64,000 nt of DNA from Malus domestica (taxonomy: Eukaryota > Streptophyta > Magnoliopsida > Rosales > Rosaceae). The translations under genes were made by a program, and so were the position numbers. The stretch lies in contig NC_091669.1 of the NCBI RefSeq assembly GCF_042453785.1, forward strand, positions 11,296,501 to 11,360,500, given 5' to 3'. Positions 23,787 through 35,520 of this stretch are shown here, piece after piece (within the stretch, counting starts at the first letter, position 1; each line of letters opens with the position of its first letter). Under the pieces are notes generated by a model. The model did no database searches and was not told where the DNA came from. It was given only the letters and a program-made list of their open reading frames with translations.

Positions 23787-24140
23787 TAACTACATCTCTG
23801 CCAAGGGCAAGAAAGTTGTGGTAATTGGTGGAGGTGACACTAGCACTGATTGCATTGGAACATCTGTTCGCCATGGCTGCACTAACATCATAAATTTGGA
23901 GCTTCTTCCTAAGCCACCACGAAAAAGGGCTCCAGGAAAACCTTGGCCACAGGTTGGATTACTACAATATCTTGCCTGTCTGTTCTTACATCGCTCTTGC
24001 TTGGATCGCTGATTAACCAGGTTTTGTGACATTGTAAGTGTATTCTTACGTCTTTTGTATTTATTTTCTTTACTTTGGATTTGCAGTGGCCTCTTGTATT
24101 CCGTGTGGATTATGGGCACCAAGAAGTTGCAGGCCGATGT
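23787..24140 (+). pseudogene. GLT1: Fragment of NADH-dependent glutamate synthase (GOGAT), two exons
   Basis: Exon piece 23787-23952 encodes [16 protein letters not shown] and [20 protein letters not shown]. After a 134-base intron with GT..AG borders (23953-24086), exon piece 24087-24140 gives WPLVFRVDYGHQEVAG. This is the FAD/NAD(P)-binding beta-subunit region of plant NADH-GOGAT, an enzyme of over 2000 residues. Only about 70 residues are present, with no start, no stop and no other domain, so it is a pseudogene fragment. Because the intron is kept, it came from genomic DNA. It lies beside a CACTA-type end, suggesting capture by a DNA transposon. Confidence 0.88.
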
Positions 24141-24319
24141 TGTTCGCCGGTCACAATCTTAGGTTGTTGTTTACTTATTTATAGACAAACTCAAGTAGTC
24201 AATTGTAGTTGGTGTATAAGGCTATCTTTAATCTCAAAACTAAAATCTAAAAGTTATGAATTCGTACTCGGCCTAAAATGTGGTAGTGCATCTATGGCCA
24301 TCATCTTTTCACGAATTCT

Positions 24320-24777
24320 CAGCCCTACTCCCTACGGCCTGCACCTCCAGGTTGAGCAATATCGAGGAAGTTTCATTTTGAATTACGTCACCGGCGAACA
24401 CGAGAATTGGGGGAAAGGGGTGCGACGGTGCCGTTTCAAGGGTAGGAGAATGGTGGGTTGCTAGGTATGAGGGGAAGAAGATGATGAATAGTCGTCTTCT
24501 TTTTCTTTTTCTCTTTTTTTTTTTGTTTTTAATTATATAAAATAGTTTTTTAATTATTATTTAAATACTTTTAATCCACATGGTAATATTTTATTATATT
24601 GTGGAACCCAATTATGTGCCACATCAACACATAACAAAATTTTTAACGGAGCTGTGACAGAAGGACTACATTGATTTGTGACACCTAATTTCAGGGATTA
24701 CAGTGATCGATTTTCAATTTCAGGGACCATCTTGATTGGGTGGGTCAATTTCAGGGACCATTTCTGATAAATACCCT
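24320..24777. mobile_element. Truncated copy of the MULE-like element at 19891-20814
   Basis: CACCTCCAGGTTGAGCAA, GGAAGTTTCATTTTGAATTA and the right arm (GGAACCCAATTATGTGCCAC, TTTCAGGGACCATCTTGAT, ending GATAAATACCCT) match the core and right arm of the 19891-20814 element. The left arm is missing. Confidence 0.75.
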
Positions 24778-27010
24778 AATACTAATGATAAGGAAACCAT
24801 TTTCTTTCTGAACATACTAACCCCCTGTTTTGAAAACACATATAGTACTACATAATAGGTTTTCTAAAAACTTTAGCATGCCATGAAAAACATTTGTAAA
24901 ACAAGCACGTATAAACTGGTACTCAGTTATGGTAATATAGCTGCCCGAAGGTAAATCCATAAATCTCATCAATGATGTACTCAACTAGAGGTATCATAGT
25001 CACCCGAAGGTATAACCATCACCTCGAAGGTGAAGCTATACGACACTGGGTTACGCTAGAGAAGAAACATATACATAATATAACATACCGACACTAGTCG
25101 TGGCTAGTGAAGCTGTCCAACACTGGTTTTGCCAATGAAGCTGAGAGTATGTCATGAATATCCTCAAATGTGTCCTATGGCCATAGACGTCACATACTCG
25201 TGTTGTATGTATGTGTTGTATGATAACCCACTAGATAAGCACAGAAAACGTATCTCAAAATCTCATATCAAATCACCGAGGCTCAAAAGCTTAAGGCATC
25301 AATTCATAAACCATAATAAATTATATCCGTAAATCTATAATATATCATACGCGTAAATCCAATAATTGATAACGTTCCGTAAACCATAATTCGATAAATC
25401 ATAAATAATGCATAAAACGTAAAATCATGAAATCATGCTTTTCGTGAATGCAAGCCTAGTATTTAATAAAAACATGCAATTTAAGAAGGGGTCCACTCAC
25501 AAATATTCCACTACCGGAGAGCCGCTCGAACTAGAGAGGACAAGGTCACTTCTCACTGATGGACCTAAACACAAATAGAGACCATTTAGTAAAACTCTAC
25601 TAAAAAGATAGAATTTTGGAAAATGGACAGCGGATTTGGATTTGGCGCGTAAAAAAACCTAAGGAGAGACATCGGGTTCCCTCACCCACCGTCGCCACGG
25701 GGTGGCGTCTGGGAGGCTAAGTGCTGAAAAATTCATCAGCGTCGCCGTGGACAGTGATGGAGTATAGTACCTACGCTAACCATAATAGCCCTTCATGCGC
25801 ACCCACGTGCTGCTCACACACCGACCATGGAAACTAGGTATTGGGTCCGGGTCTGGGTTAGGTCAGATCCGAGTCGGGTCTGGGTCAGGTGGGCCATGTC
25901 AAATCCAGGTCGAATTTGGGTTTTGGGTTGCTAGGTTGGGCCGGGTTATGTGATTGGGCCCGGTTGCTGATTTTGGATCTGGTTTGGGTTACGGGTCTGG
26001 TCGACCCGATTTCAGGCATAAGTCGGTCAGAAATTGGGCAGAGGTTTTAGAGCTCCATTCGAGCTCATCTCTTCACCATTTTCGATGTTTTAGTTATAAA
26101 AAATGAAGGTTAGAATAAGGATAAGGGTTTTATACCAATTTGGACATGTGTCGGAAAACGGCTCAAAAGCCATCAGACCTCGCCAAAAAATATGGAAAAA
26201 TGAATCGAGTTGATTTCTGTACTAAAACTCTACCAATTCATGCATGTATACTCTGCAATAGCATCGGAACATCAAAAGGAAGAGAAAGAAGGTGTCCTTA
26301 AGGCTTACCTTGGCCGGGATTATGGAGAACTCGCCGGATTCCATGGCAACTCATTGGGAATCAAGGAGATCGAGGTTCGGGTTCAGGTTTATAATGTAGG
26401 GGTCTTAGTTTCAATTATGAGATGTTGGTGAACCTCGTTAAGGTGATAAAGAATAAGTGGTGGCGTCCAGCTATGGTGGTGAGTGGGATGGTGTCACAAT
26501 GAGAATCTTGGCCTCACAACCATTTGGCATTTGCAGAGGTAAGAGAGACAAGAGCGGGAGAGATCAGAGCTGAGGGATGAGAGCTCGGGAAAGGGTTCGA
26601 GAGAGACAACCTAGATGGTGGTTTGGTTTTTCGCCAGCATAGTTGTTTGTTTGTGAGGGTCTAACATCTCTGCATTAGCATAGAGATGGTTGAGAGAGTT
26701 TGAGAGAGATGATTGAAAATGGAGGATGACATAAATGAGATAGGGAGAAATAAATGAAGAGTTTGAGAGAGTCCGAGAGCTTGGGGGGAAAGGAAGACAC
26801 GGGGAAGAAGGGAAAGTGAGGTGTGGGCCCCACGGCTACAAAGACCCACTAGAAAAATTAATAAAATAAAATAAATATCCAACACTAATATCTAGAATAG
26901 TGAATTAACTATTTTGCCCCTCAACTTCGTAATTCTGTGTAACGTTCATCGTAACTTTGAATTCGATTCCACTTGCACCCACACATACGTAGCGACAAGT
27001 GCAACGTGAA
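24778..27010. other. Repeat-like non-coding region
   Basis: No intact gene. 25850-26030 is rich in GGGTCTGGGT/GGGTTGGGCC-type motifs. 26500-26800 is purine-rich with many GAGAGAG stretches. The layout resembles non-coding parts of a plant LTR element, ending with the TG-type border at 27307. I could not find paired termini. Confidence 0.4.
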
Positions 27011-27018
27011 TAAATTAA

Positions 27019-27172
27019 AGGGAACTTTAACGAAAATCTCCCGGTACTGTTCATTTTAACAAAAAATCACATTTTTACTCTAAAAAGTCAATCCTGGTAC
27101 TATTCACTTTACCCTTTTTTTGTCATTTTCGTTAAAACTCAAAGTTTTCAAGCCCTTTTCATTAGTTTTCCT
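27019..27172 (+). mobile_element. Short hAT-type MITE, 154 bp, with 8-bp target duplication
   Basis: AGGGAACTTTAACGAAAA at the left is inverted relative to the right part (AGTTTTCCT). It is flanked by TAAATTAA at 27011-27018 and again at 27173-27180. A second copy in the opposite orientation is at 18773-18922. Confidence 0.85.
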
Positions 27173-27307
27173 TAAATTAAAAGAAAAGTTCCTACATGTC
27201 ATAGAACGATAGTCAATGAAAGTCAACATTTTCCTCGTTATGGGTATTTTCGTAAATTCACATTATACAAATTATAAAACAATAATATTTGGGGACGGGT
27301 CGTTACA

Positions 27308-28168
27308 GCTGTTTCTTCCACAATTAGAGTGAAATCGAGAAGAATTTTGATGTGAGAATTGATTCTGAGTTGCAAATGCTTGAGGCGGTAGAGTGGGAAG
27401 TAAAAATGCTTATGGCTGCACAGAGAACGCCTAAAATGGTTCAGTATTGGATGAGATCTTCTTGTGACGAGACTTGGAGAGTTCTTGTGTGAGAATAACT
27501 CCATGTAAATCATCTAAAGAGATGGATGAAAGGTGAAGCATGAGTGAATCAATGAAAGATTTGAACTCATTTGGTAAACCAACTAGTGTTGCCGTCATTA
27601 AATCACGATCGGAAATCAGTGCTCCAGCTGTAGAGAGAGAATAAGAGATTTCTTTCAACTGTTGGAGATAATCTGACATAAATTGATAGCCTTTCTGTAT
27701 AGCTTGGAGACGAGATCGAAGAAGGTGAATATGAGCATTAGAAACATCACCAAAACGTTGCTCAAGCTTGATCCAAAGATCTTGAGAAGGAGATACACCA
27801 ACAATAAAGGGAATTACATCTTCAGAAAGTGTAGAATTCAACCTGATCAAAAGAGTCTAATCTTTCTCATACCAGAGTTTAAAGGTAGGATTGATGGAGA
27901 GATCTGGGAGAAAAGGCGGTGGACACAACTCAGTTCCATCAACGATTCTAAGAAGCTTGTAATAGCAGAGAATCGGTGCAAACAGTGCATGCCATAGAAG
28001 GTACTTAGATCGTTTGAGCTTGATTGGAACCATGATTCCAATGTTCTGAATCGTAAGAGATGCATACGAATTTGACGAACTTGTGAAATTAGGGTTTAGA
28101 GAAGAGGAATTTGGTACTTGATTTTGAAGCGATTCATGCTGAGATGATGAATCAAAAGGATAAGCCAT
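27308..28168 (-). pseudogene. Copia-type gag remnant (retrotransposon)
   Basis: On the minus strand, from ATG at 28168 (MAYPFDSSSQHESLQNQV), an N-terminal Copia gag domain is recognisable by NYASLTIQNIG-like text and LKRSKYLLWHALF. After a frame change near 27855 it continues with LWIKLEQRFGDVSNAHIHLL and LQQLKEISYSLSTAGALISD (the UBN2-type gag region). It ends abruptly at 27307, where a TGTAACGACCCGTCCCC border (minus strand) begins. Its leader is interrupted by the LTR element at 28254-33081 and resumes at 33082, where its primer site and LTR lie. Confidence 0.75.
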
Positions 28169-28253
28169 GGCAACTGAGATGAAAAATCCTTGAAAATAAT
28201 CAAGAAATCAAAGATGCGAATCGAAGACGATGAGGATCGAGGAGGCCGGAAGG

Positions 28254-28810
28254 TGTGGAGCCAAAAATAATCACAAAGTGACACGTGAATTTTTGGGTGA
28301 AGATGACAAATTTACCCTTAAGGCATACCGGGTTTCCTACACGCGAACAGTGGAGAATCATCCACCAACCAAATCAGGAGTACTTAAAATAGGTAACAAG
28401 TTCAAATTTGTCTCATCCATCCTCATTCCATAACCTCCAAATACCTCCCAAAACATTTCTTTTATTATGATAATTAGCCAATTAATATATTTATACCTAA
28501 TTAATATATTAATTGCTAATTGAATCACCAAATAACACCCCAAAACACACTTAAAGGCCGGCCACACCCCATTCCCTATATATAGGATCCTATTTCTTCT
28601 ACAAAGCGAAGTTGATACTCTTGTAAAACTCCCAAAAGTCCTCTAAACACTTTTTCTCTCGAAATTCTAACTTTGGCATCGGAGGTTCTTCGGCCAAAGC
28701 CCCCCTCATTCATCGTGGGCGCGTGAGGTTTTTGGCCTTGACCAAAGGTGTTGATTGTTTTGTAGGTGCAATTTTGTCCAAGAAGAAGAAGGCGGAAATT
28801 TGCATCCACA
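28254..28810 (+). repeat. Left LTR (557 bp)
   Basis: Starts TGTGGAGCC and ends GCATCCACA. A TATA-type TCCCTATATATAGGATCC motif at about 28572 marks the likely transcription start region. Confidence 0.9.
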
Positions 28811-28981
28811 AATTGGTGCTTTCATTGAGAGTTGAGATTCACACTTGTAGAAGACTATCGTACAAAAAGATTTTTTCTCTATTTTATCTATTTACTAGTC
28901 CATTTGTATTTTTCGTACGTTCTTATTATTAGAAATTTTTATTTGCAAAGATTCTTTGATAAAACGTGAAAGAGAAATACA

Positions 28982-29593
28982 ATGGCTAGAAATTTAGAAA
29001 ATTCCAATATTCAAGAAATGAGACTGCAGCGATCCACAAGACTAAATGTGATCTTAGAGGGAGCGGCACCGCCACCACAAGGCTCAACCATGGCAACCAC
29101 CACGGTGGCCACCATGGCAATTACCCATGGCGAGGTCCATGACTCTACCACCACAGCCCGAGCCATGTCATTCCATGCCCAACGCGAGCCCTATGCGTTG
29201 CCAAGCCTAGCTCAAGCCTTGCATTCGCGAGCATCACACACCGAGCAGCCTGCTTCTGACGAGCAACCCATTCTCGTGGCCCAGCCTGCTCCCACTGAGC
29301 AGCCCATTCTCGTGGCCTAGCCTGTTCTCGATGAGGAGCCCACTCCCATGGCCCAACCTGTTCTCGTGGCCCAGCCTGCTTCAGCTGAGCAGCCCACTCT
29401 CGTGGCCCAGCCTGCTCCCGACGAGCAGCCCACTCTCATAGCCCAAATCGGTCCAAGATTAGTTCAACTATCCCGATTTCAAATTTTTGGGCTTACGATT
29501 GAACCGGGGGCATTCTCACCACATTTCTTCACGAATTTGACATTTCCCAACTTAAATCTCGCGCCCGGAGTCTACCACATTTCCACTGCTTAA
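28982..29593 (+). pseudogene. Gag-like frame with tandem EQP-LVAQPA peptide repeats, interrupted
   Basis: The frame opens MARNLENSNIQEMRLQRSTR, is rich in Thr and Ala, and then runs into repeated 11-15-residue units of the form DEQPILVAQPAPTEQ (29243-29440). A stop at 29318 splits it, and reading resumes in frame to 29593 (FFTNLTFPNLNLAPGVY). No zinc knuckle or enzyme motif is present. The position after the LTR and primer site suggests a gag relic. Confidence 0.5.
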
Positions 29594-30585
29594 AGAGGCA
29601 CATTCCTTCCAAGCTCTTCCAATCCAAAAGGTGAACAACACTTGTCTTAACAAGTCATAGAATTGACAAGCGCCCTAGCACAGCAAACGACCTTGGTGAA
29701 CCAGCTCTTGCAACCAAGGAAGAAAATATCGGTAATATCGGAAATATCGGTAGTCCGAAAACACGGAAATATCGATGGAAATATCGGGATAATATCGATA
29801 TCGATAAAAATTACATGGAAACCACGGAAATTGTAAGAAAAACTTGGAAATTTTTATTGAAACTTTGCAAGATGTTTATTTAGTCAATTATCTATTAGTT
29901 TATCACAAAAAATTGGAAGGAAATGCATTGCATGATGGATTTAATTGATTTAAGTTGATTATATAGCGAGCTGGCAAACATTGTGAGTGTAGAAAATATA
30001 TAATAATTAATGAAAGAAGTTTAAACACACCATAATCATTTATATATAATGAATTAGTACAATATTTTACACTTTATACATTGCATGGTAAGATACATGA
30101 GTGACTAAGTACCACATAGAGTTCCTATGAGGTTCAAAATTTTCACTATCTTCATCATCACTATGTGTAGAGTAAGTGTATTGTGAAGAGTAGTTAGCAA
30201 CCATGGCAATGGCTTTCAAGAACCGAAACCCAAAAGTCAATAGGAAACCGAATACTTCGGTATTTTTCGGGATTTCAGGATTACCAAACAAATGGGATTT
30301 GGAAACCAATCCCATATCGAAAATTTCCGTATTTTTCGGGATGGTTTTGGTTTGGGACTTTTTCGGTTTGGTTTGGGATTTTCGGGAATTTTTTCCAACC
30401 ATACATGTAAGTGACCAAATAAAAAATAGAAAAATTAAAAACCACATGCCATTGACTAAGTAATTAATTGACACAATTTAAAATATAATACCACAAAAAA
30501 TTTGGAATATGTGCAAATTTGTTTCTTGCAAAAAGAATTCAAAACAAAACCATATATATAAATAGTTTAGCATGTTTTCACAAAA

Positions 30586-30655
30586 ACGTAAGTGGTATAG
30601 TGGTCAAGTCGCTGAAGGAGTTAGATGGGAGGGGTTCGAATCCCTTTATGTGCAT
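30586..30655 (+). mobile_element. tRNA-derived (SINE-like) sequence
   Basis: GTAAGTGGTATAGTGGTCAA resembles a pol III A-box and GGGTTCGAATCCC is an intact B-box with pairing arms, 30-odd bases apart. It does not fold into a complete tRNA, so it is read as a SINE head or a tRNA relic. Confidence 0.55.
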
Positions 30656-30689
30656 GTTTGAGACTTTTCAGAAATTTTCAAATATTTTT

Positions 30690-30810
30690 AGGTTCATCTC
30701 GCGATATTATATATAATATCGCGATATTATATATAATATCGAGATAATAGCGATAATATCGCGATATTATCGATATTATCGATATTATCGCGATATATTA
30801 ACGATAATTA
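30690..30810 (+). repeat. Palindromic ATATCGCG / CGATATTAT tandem array
   Basis: Repeats of GATATTATCGATATTATCG and ATATAATATCGCG form nested palindromes just inside the right end of the hAT-like element. Confidence 0.85.
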
Positions 30811-31504
30811 AAAAAATACTCACGAAATATCGTTATATGAAAAAAACGATAATATCGGCGAAATATCGCCGATATTATCGATTTTTAAATCTATGCTTGC
30901 AACGCACCAAGATGTAACGTGCCCCAAACGAGGTATCCCAAAAGTAGGACAAGGGCAGATGAAAAACCTCTCCAGCAGCATCCCGGCAAGCAACCACTCG
31001 ACCATCCACGAACCGAGCGTTTGGGTAGAGTACACTCCCGATTGGGCCCTTGAGATAACGTATACTCTTGTCTTAGCGCGCGGAGGAGCATGCAATATCG
31101 ACTAGGCCCACGGACGAGCATACACTCACGGTTAATGACGCACTCCGATAATCAACATGAGCAGCCTTCCAAGCGAAGTATTCATTCATGGCTAGGTCCG
31201 TAAGAAGTATCATTCACATTACATCGGAGCAGGCAGCACAGCAGATGGAAAAAAGTAGTCACTCAATCCGGCTCAAGTTCAACCAGCAGCCTGTGAGTTA
31301 CATACTCGCATGCTAGGAACATACCACACCCACCGCAACCGCGGCATAGACGAGCCGAACATATGGAATAACAGCTTAGACCAGCACATCATGATCAGGG
31401 GCAGTCGAGAGCTCTGCCACCCCAACAAATGAAAATTCATGAGGAAGTAGAAAGGCTCATAACCAAGCGATTGCATAATTTCTCACGCCAACTAAGCCTT
31501 AAAA

Positions 31505-31850
31505 GGGTCTACTTTCCAGTGCGAGAGGATAAACTAATTGCTCTCCAGTGCGAGAGGGTAAACCAATTCCCCGACGCCCAAAAGGGTCTGTTCTCCAGTG
31601 TGAGAGGATAAACTAATTGCTCTCCAGTGCGATAGGGTAAACCAATTCCCCGACACCCAAAATGGTCCGCTCTCCAGTGCGAGAGAATAAACTAATTGCT
31701 CTCCAGTGCAAAAGGGTAAACCAATTCCCCGACACCCATATGAGTTTGCTCTCCAGTGCGAAAGGATAAACTAATTGCTCTCCAGTGCAAGAGGGTAAAT
31801 TAAATCCCTGAGACCCATATGGGTAAACTCTCCAGTGCAAGAAGGCCACA
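31505..31850 (+). repeat. Minisatellite, units of about 40 and 84 bases
   Basis: CTCTCCAGTGCGAGAGGGTA and CTCTCCAGTGCGAGAGGATA alternate with ACCAATTCCCCGACACCCA and AACTAATTG, giving about four higher-order units. It lies in the interior of the LTR element. Confidence 0.9.
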
Positions 31851-32519
31851 TAGTTCAAAAGATCGAATGCTTGAAGATCAACTAAGCAACAAATGTTGAA
31901 AAAGCGAACTCAAGCAGTTTCCTCATTTTCAGTCGGCAGCCAAGACGTGGCAGCCCAAACAATTGCCTATCCCACGCCACTTCCTCGCCCTATGCCGAAC
32001 CAATCCTTGGCTACAATCAAGCCGAGCTGCTCAAGCAATGGCATCTGCCACATCACCTATTTGGCCCATGCCAAGCCGACTCCTGGCCCCTGCCAGCCGA
32101 CATGTCGCACCACCCCGATGACTGCTCTGTGGTAGCACCACCTAAGAAGAAGACAAGAAGAAATTAAGTTTTTATTACATTGGTGCGGCACGGAGAAGAC
32201 GAAGAAAGCTACGAAAGACGATCCTTTGCACGGGTAAGATGTAAAAGATTGTTGGAGGAGGGGGAACAAATATCCTCTAAGCTTTCTCTCTCTCTTATAG
32301 GGTAGAATAAATCACTCTCCAAAGTTGATTTAATAACCCACTTAAGGTGGACTTAAATAGGCTTTGAAAGAAATTTATTTCCTTTTCCTAGAAGGATCTA
32401 ATTTCATATTAAAGAGGGAATCTACATCAAAACAAGAAGCAGTCATAAGTTTCCTAGAGCAAGAAGATCTCTACACCTGCTGCACTTTCCTACGAGCTGC
32501 CCAGCAGGTGTGGGGCATT

Positions 32520-33081
32520 TGTGGAGCCAAAATAATCACAAAACGACACGTGGATTTTTGGGTGAAGATGACAAATTTACCCTCAAGGCATACCGGGTCT
32601 CCTACACGCGAACAGTTGACAATCATCTATCAACCAAATCAGGAGTACCCAAAATAGGTAACAAGTTCAAATTTGTCTCATCCATCCTCATTCCATAACC
32701 TCCAAAAACCTCCCAAAACATTTCTTTTATTATGATAATTAGCCAATTAATATATTTATACCTAATTAATATATTAATTGCTAATTGAATCACCAAATAA
32801 CACCCCAAAACACACTTAAAGGCTGGCCACACCCCATTCCCTATATATAGGACCCTATTTCTTCTAAAAAAGCGAAGTTGATACTCTTGCAAAACTCCCA
32901 AAAATCCTCTAAACACTTTTTCTCTCTAAATTCTAACTTTGGCATCGGAGGTTCTTCGGCCAAAGCCCCCCCCCCCAAATTCATCGTGGGCGCGTGAGGT
33001 TCTTGGCCTTGACCAAATGTGTTGATTGTTTTGTAGGTGCAATTTTGTCCAAGAAGAATAAGGCGGAAATTTGCATCCATA
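32520..33081 (+). repeat. Right LTR (562 bp)
   Basis: Starts TGTGGAGCC and ends CATCCATA. It is co-linear with 28254-28810, with scattered substitutions and a C run at 32967-32975. Confidence 0.9.
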
Positions 33082-33290
33082 AAAGGCAAGAAGCGAAGGA
33101 TACCATATAGAAACTCAAGGCTTTCTCTGAAAGCTTTCCTTAAAGACTAAGAAGAGTATATTTCTCATTAATTTTCAAATGAAGGATACAACCACTAATA
33201 TATAGTCTTTGACTATTTACACTCTGACTAACCAAAAACATAATACATTATAACAAACCTATAACAAACTAATAAGAACATTTGTTATGA
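33082..33290 (-). mobile_element. Copia remnant: 5' LTR part and primer-binding region
   Basis: On the minus strand, GGTATCCTTCGCTTCTTGCC follows a stretch with a TATA motif (GACTATATATTAG), and leads into the same leader that continues at 28253. Together with the gag remnant it marks a Copia element split by the 4.8-kb LTR element. The outer LTR limit is not resolved. Confidence 0.55.
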
Positions 33291-35348
33291 CTTAGCATCT
33301 TCATCTTTATGTGCTGGTCAAACCACTTTCCTTATGTATTTAGATATACTATTTGGCCTCACATAGGTGTACATTCTCGAATGCAGAAATATTTTTGCTC
33401 ACCATCCTCAAATGGTAGTAATGTTCACTACTCTATTTATTACCATTAAATGAGTTTAAATTTCGAGATATGTGTAGTGGATAGACACTGTGAGAGTGTC
33501 TCACCAATACGTACCGCAAACTTTCTTCTCAACTCTATAGTTATATTCCATTAAAATGACCAAAAAGTTTGATAAAATCTACCTAGAATATACACTAAAT
33601 CTGATATTTTAGCAATTTGCAAAACGAGAAAAACTTGTTTGAAGACTTTCTGCCACATGGTAATTAGGTGAGTGTCAAGTTTTTACACATGAATATATTT
33701 ACACTAAAGGCATCTCCAATGGAAAGATGCAAATTTGAGATGTCAAAGTCATATTTGCATCTCATTTTACATTTTCGAGAATGTAAATGTTACTTCTATT
33801 CTAATGGGGGAGATGTAAATTTAGGAGTCTATTTATTGTTCTCTCTTTGATTGACGAGATTCACCTCCAAAAGATGTAAAAATGTGCAAATTTTTTATTT
33901 TATTTCCATCTTCCGATGACGATGGATATTTTACATCCCGTCATTGGAGTGTTTTTCAACCAACAAAAAAAGTAAAATGTCAATTTCAAGAAAGATGATA
34001 AATTAGTATTGAATGCGGCATTCATGAGATTCGAACTAAAAACTCTTCACTTACAAGCAAAGATAAATAAAAAAAATGCTACTTTTATCATCTATACCAT
34101 CATTTGTACAATCTCTCTAATAGAAACGGGGACCCATATGCATTGGTGAGCCCTACCTCCATTAGAAAGATGGTACAAATAATGGTACAACCAGGTGATA
34201 AGTGTAGTATTACTCAAGATAAAAACCACTAAACATACAGTGTGACATTTGTATACATGCTTAAAAAGGTCTTTGGATTCCCAAAAAAAAAAACAATAAA
34301 ACTCTTTGGCTTCCTCTATTAATTCATTTTCAAAGTTTGTAACTTCTTGTTGTTTACATGTTACCCTTTTCAAAAACAAATTGTCGATTATCAAAGTACT
34401 TCAATGCTAGGTAGGTGTTCAAACCTTGTGTCCAAACTGAAAAAGGTCGAGTTGGGTCGGTTTTCCTTCTTTTGGGCACGTGAGATTCATCTAGGAGCTC
34501 TCCCAAATATAGGAGAAATTTTTTGGGTGACAGGAACATACACCTCAATAGTGCAGATGGTGTTCCCTTCCAATCCAATAACGCCATATGCCCCCCTAAA
34601 GCCAAATAGTTTTATCTTTTATCAAATAACCAATAAATGAATTTTTTTTTTTAAATAAGTGGCATTCTCGAGGCCCTTCCCCAACCACCAAATCATGCCC
34701 TTCCAATTCCTCTCAACCCCTGACAACCACCATCGTCGCTTGGGGTCTTGCCCACTATGTCCTCGTCCCCTTATCATCCCAGCTTTCTCTTGGTGATCAA
34801 GAACTGGCATCTTCAAATCATGATGGTGAAGCAACATGATAAAAGACGATTTCGGTGCCAAATCGAGATTTTCGTTGAGCGATGGAGGCTGGAGCTTCAG
34901 TGGGTGTTCATGGTGGTGGGCGTGACGTGGATTTTGGGTGGAGGACAGACATTTTGGCGTAGGTGTTGGTGACCCTTCAATCGGAAAATGCTTGGTTTCT
35001 GGTCTGCAATACCGAGACGGCGGAGGGAGATGGAAAAGAGAGGGGCATTGGTTCTATATTAATTAAATATTAAATTTTTAATTGTTTTAATTGTTTTAAT
35101 TATGGGCCAGACTGTTGGTGTAAATTCCAACTTAAATGCACATGTGTCAAGACCTTGTTGGTGGAACTTTAAGTCAGCAAGAGTTCCCGTTACCTAGAAT
35201 TTTTTTTCCAAATATAGGGAGAGAGGAGCTCTTAGTGGTTTTATATAATTAATGCTAAATATTTTGATACTATTTTAAATACTAAATAATTTTTGTTGGC
35301 TAACTATTGAATCGTAGTCATAGTTATTATTAAAATAGGGAGTATGAT
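33291..35348. other. Non-coding region with small MITE-like hairpins
   Basis: No gene is recognised. About 33705-33960 has GGCATCTCCAATGG on the left and an inverted CCGTCATTGGAGTG on the right (MITE-like). About 34000-34065 is a SINE scrap. 34640-35060 has CT-rich text of unknown origin. Confidence 0.45.
34078..34216. mobile_element. Small hairpin MITE
   Basis: GCTACTTTTATCATCTATAC followed by CATCATTTGTACA is inverted at the right as TGGTACAAATAATGGTACA and GGTGATAAGTGTAGTA. About 139 bases, with no coding. Confidence 0.65.
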
Positions 35349-35520
35349 GTCACTTAGTATTACGGTCTAGTAGTATTGATATTCACTTGTAAGTGAGAGA
35401 TCTTAAGTTCGATTCTCGCTAAAGGCGAATTTGAACCACATTATTGTTAGCCCATTAAGAGGCTTAGCCCACTCTCTCTCTGTTAGTGTAGATAATATCG
35501 TTTGTTCAAAAAAAAAAATA
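35349..35520 (+). mobile_element. SINE, family A, plus strand
   Basis: It reads GTCTAGTAGTATTGATATTC (A-box region), TTAAGTTCGATTCTCG (B-box), then GAATTTGAACCACATTATTG and GGCTTAGCCCACTCTC, ending GATAATATCGTTTGTTC plus an A-run. It is the best-preserved reference copy in the window. Confidence 0.8.

Larger units (their letters stand above)
29714..30895. mobile_element. hAT-like element rich in ATATCG repeats, nested in the LTR element
   Basis: CTTGCAAC occurs at both borders (29706-29713 and 30896-30903), an 8-bp duplication. The ends (CAAGGAAGAAAATATCGG and, inverted, CATAGATTTAAAAATCGATA) are roughly complementary. The arms are packed with AATATCGG and CGATATTATCG motifs that can self-pair. 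A minus-strand frame ending YTYSTHSDDEDSENFEPHRN (30067-30474) may be a transposase tail; I cannot confirm this. A tRNA-like piece lies inside at 30586. Confidence 0.7.
28254..33081 (+). mobile_element. Non-autonomous LTR retrotransposon, 4.8 kb, nested in the Copia leader
   Basis: Two direct repeats, 28254-28810 and 32520-33081, are about 95% alike and end TGTGGA...TCCACA (TCCATA in the right copy). Flanks GAAGG (28249-28253) and AAAGG (33082-33086) give a 5-bp duplication with one mismatch. After the left LTR comes a primer-site-like AATTGGTGCTTTCATTGAGA. A purine-rich GTGTGGGGCATT stands before the right LTR. The interior has a gag-like frame with tandem peptide repeats, a nested hAT-like element and a minisatellite, but no polymerase genes, so it depends on other elements. 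Confidence 0.9.

Noticed and set aside
28230..28433. Frame at the left LTR edge that is repeated at 32510-32698
   Set aside because: The repetition is due to the LTRs; the text is non-coding LTR sequence.
30586..30655. Functional tRNA gene
   Set aside because: The B-box arm pairs well but no acceptor stem or proper anticodon arm closes, and it lies in a transposon; SINE-like relic preferred.
34347..34972. Overlapping frames on both strands around 34.4-35.0 kb
   Set aside because: No recognisable domain, and no splice or promoter support.
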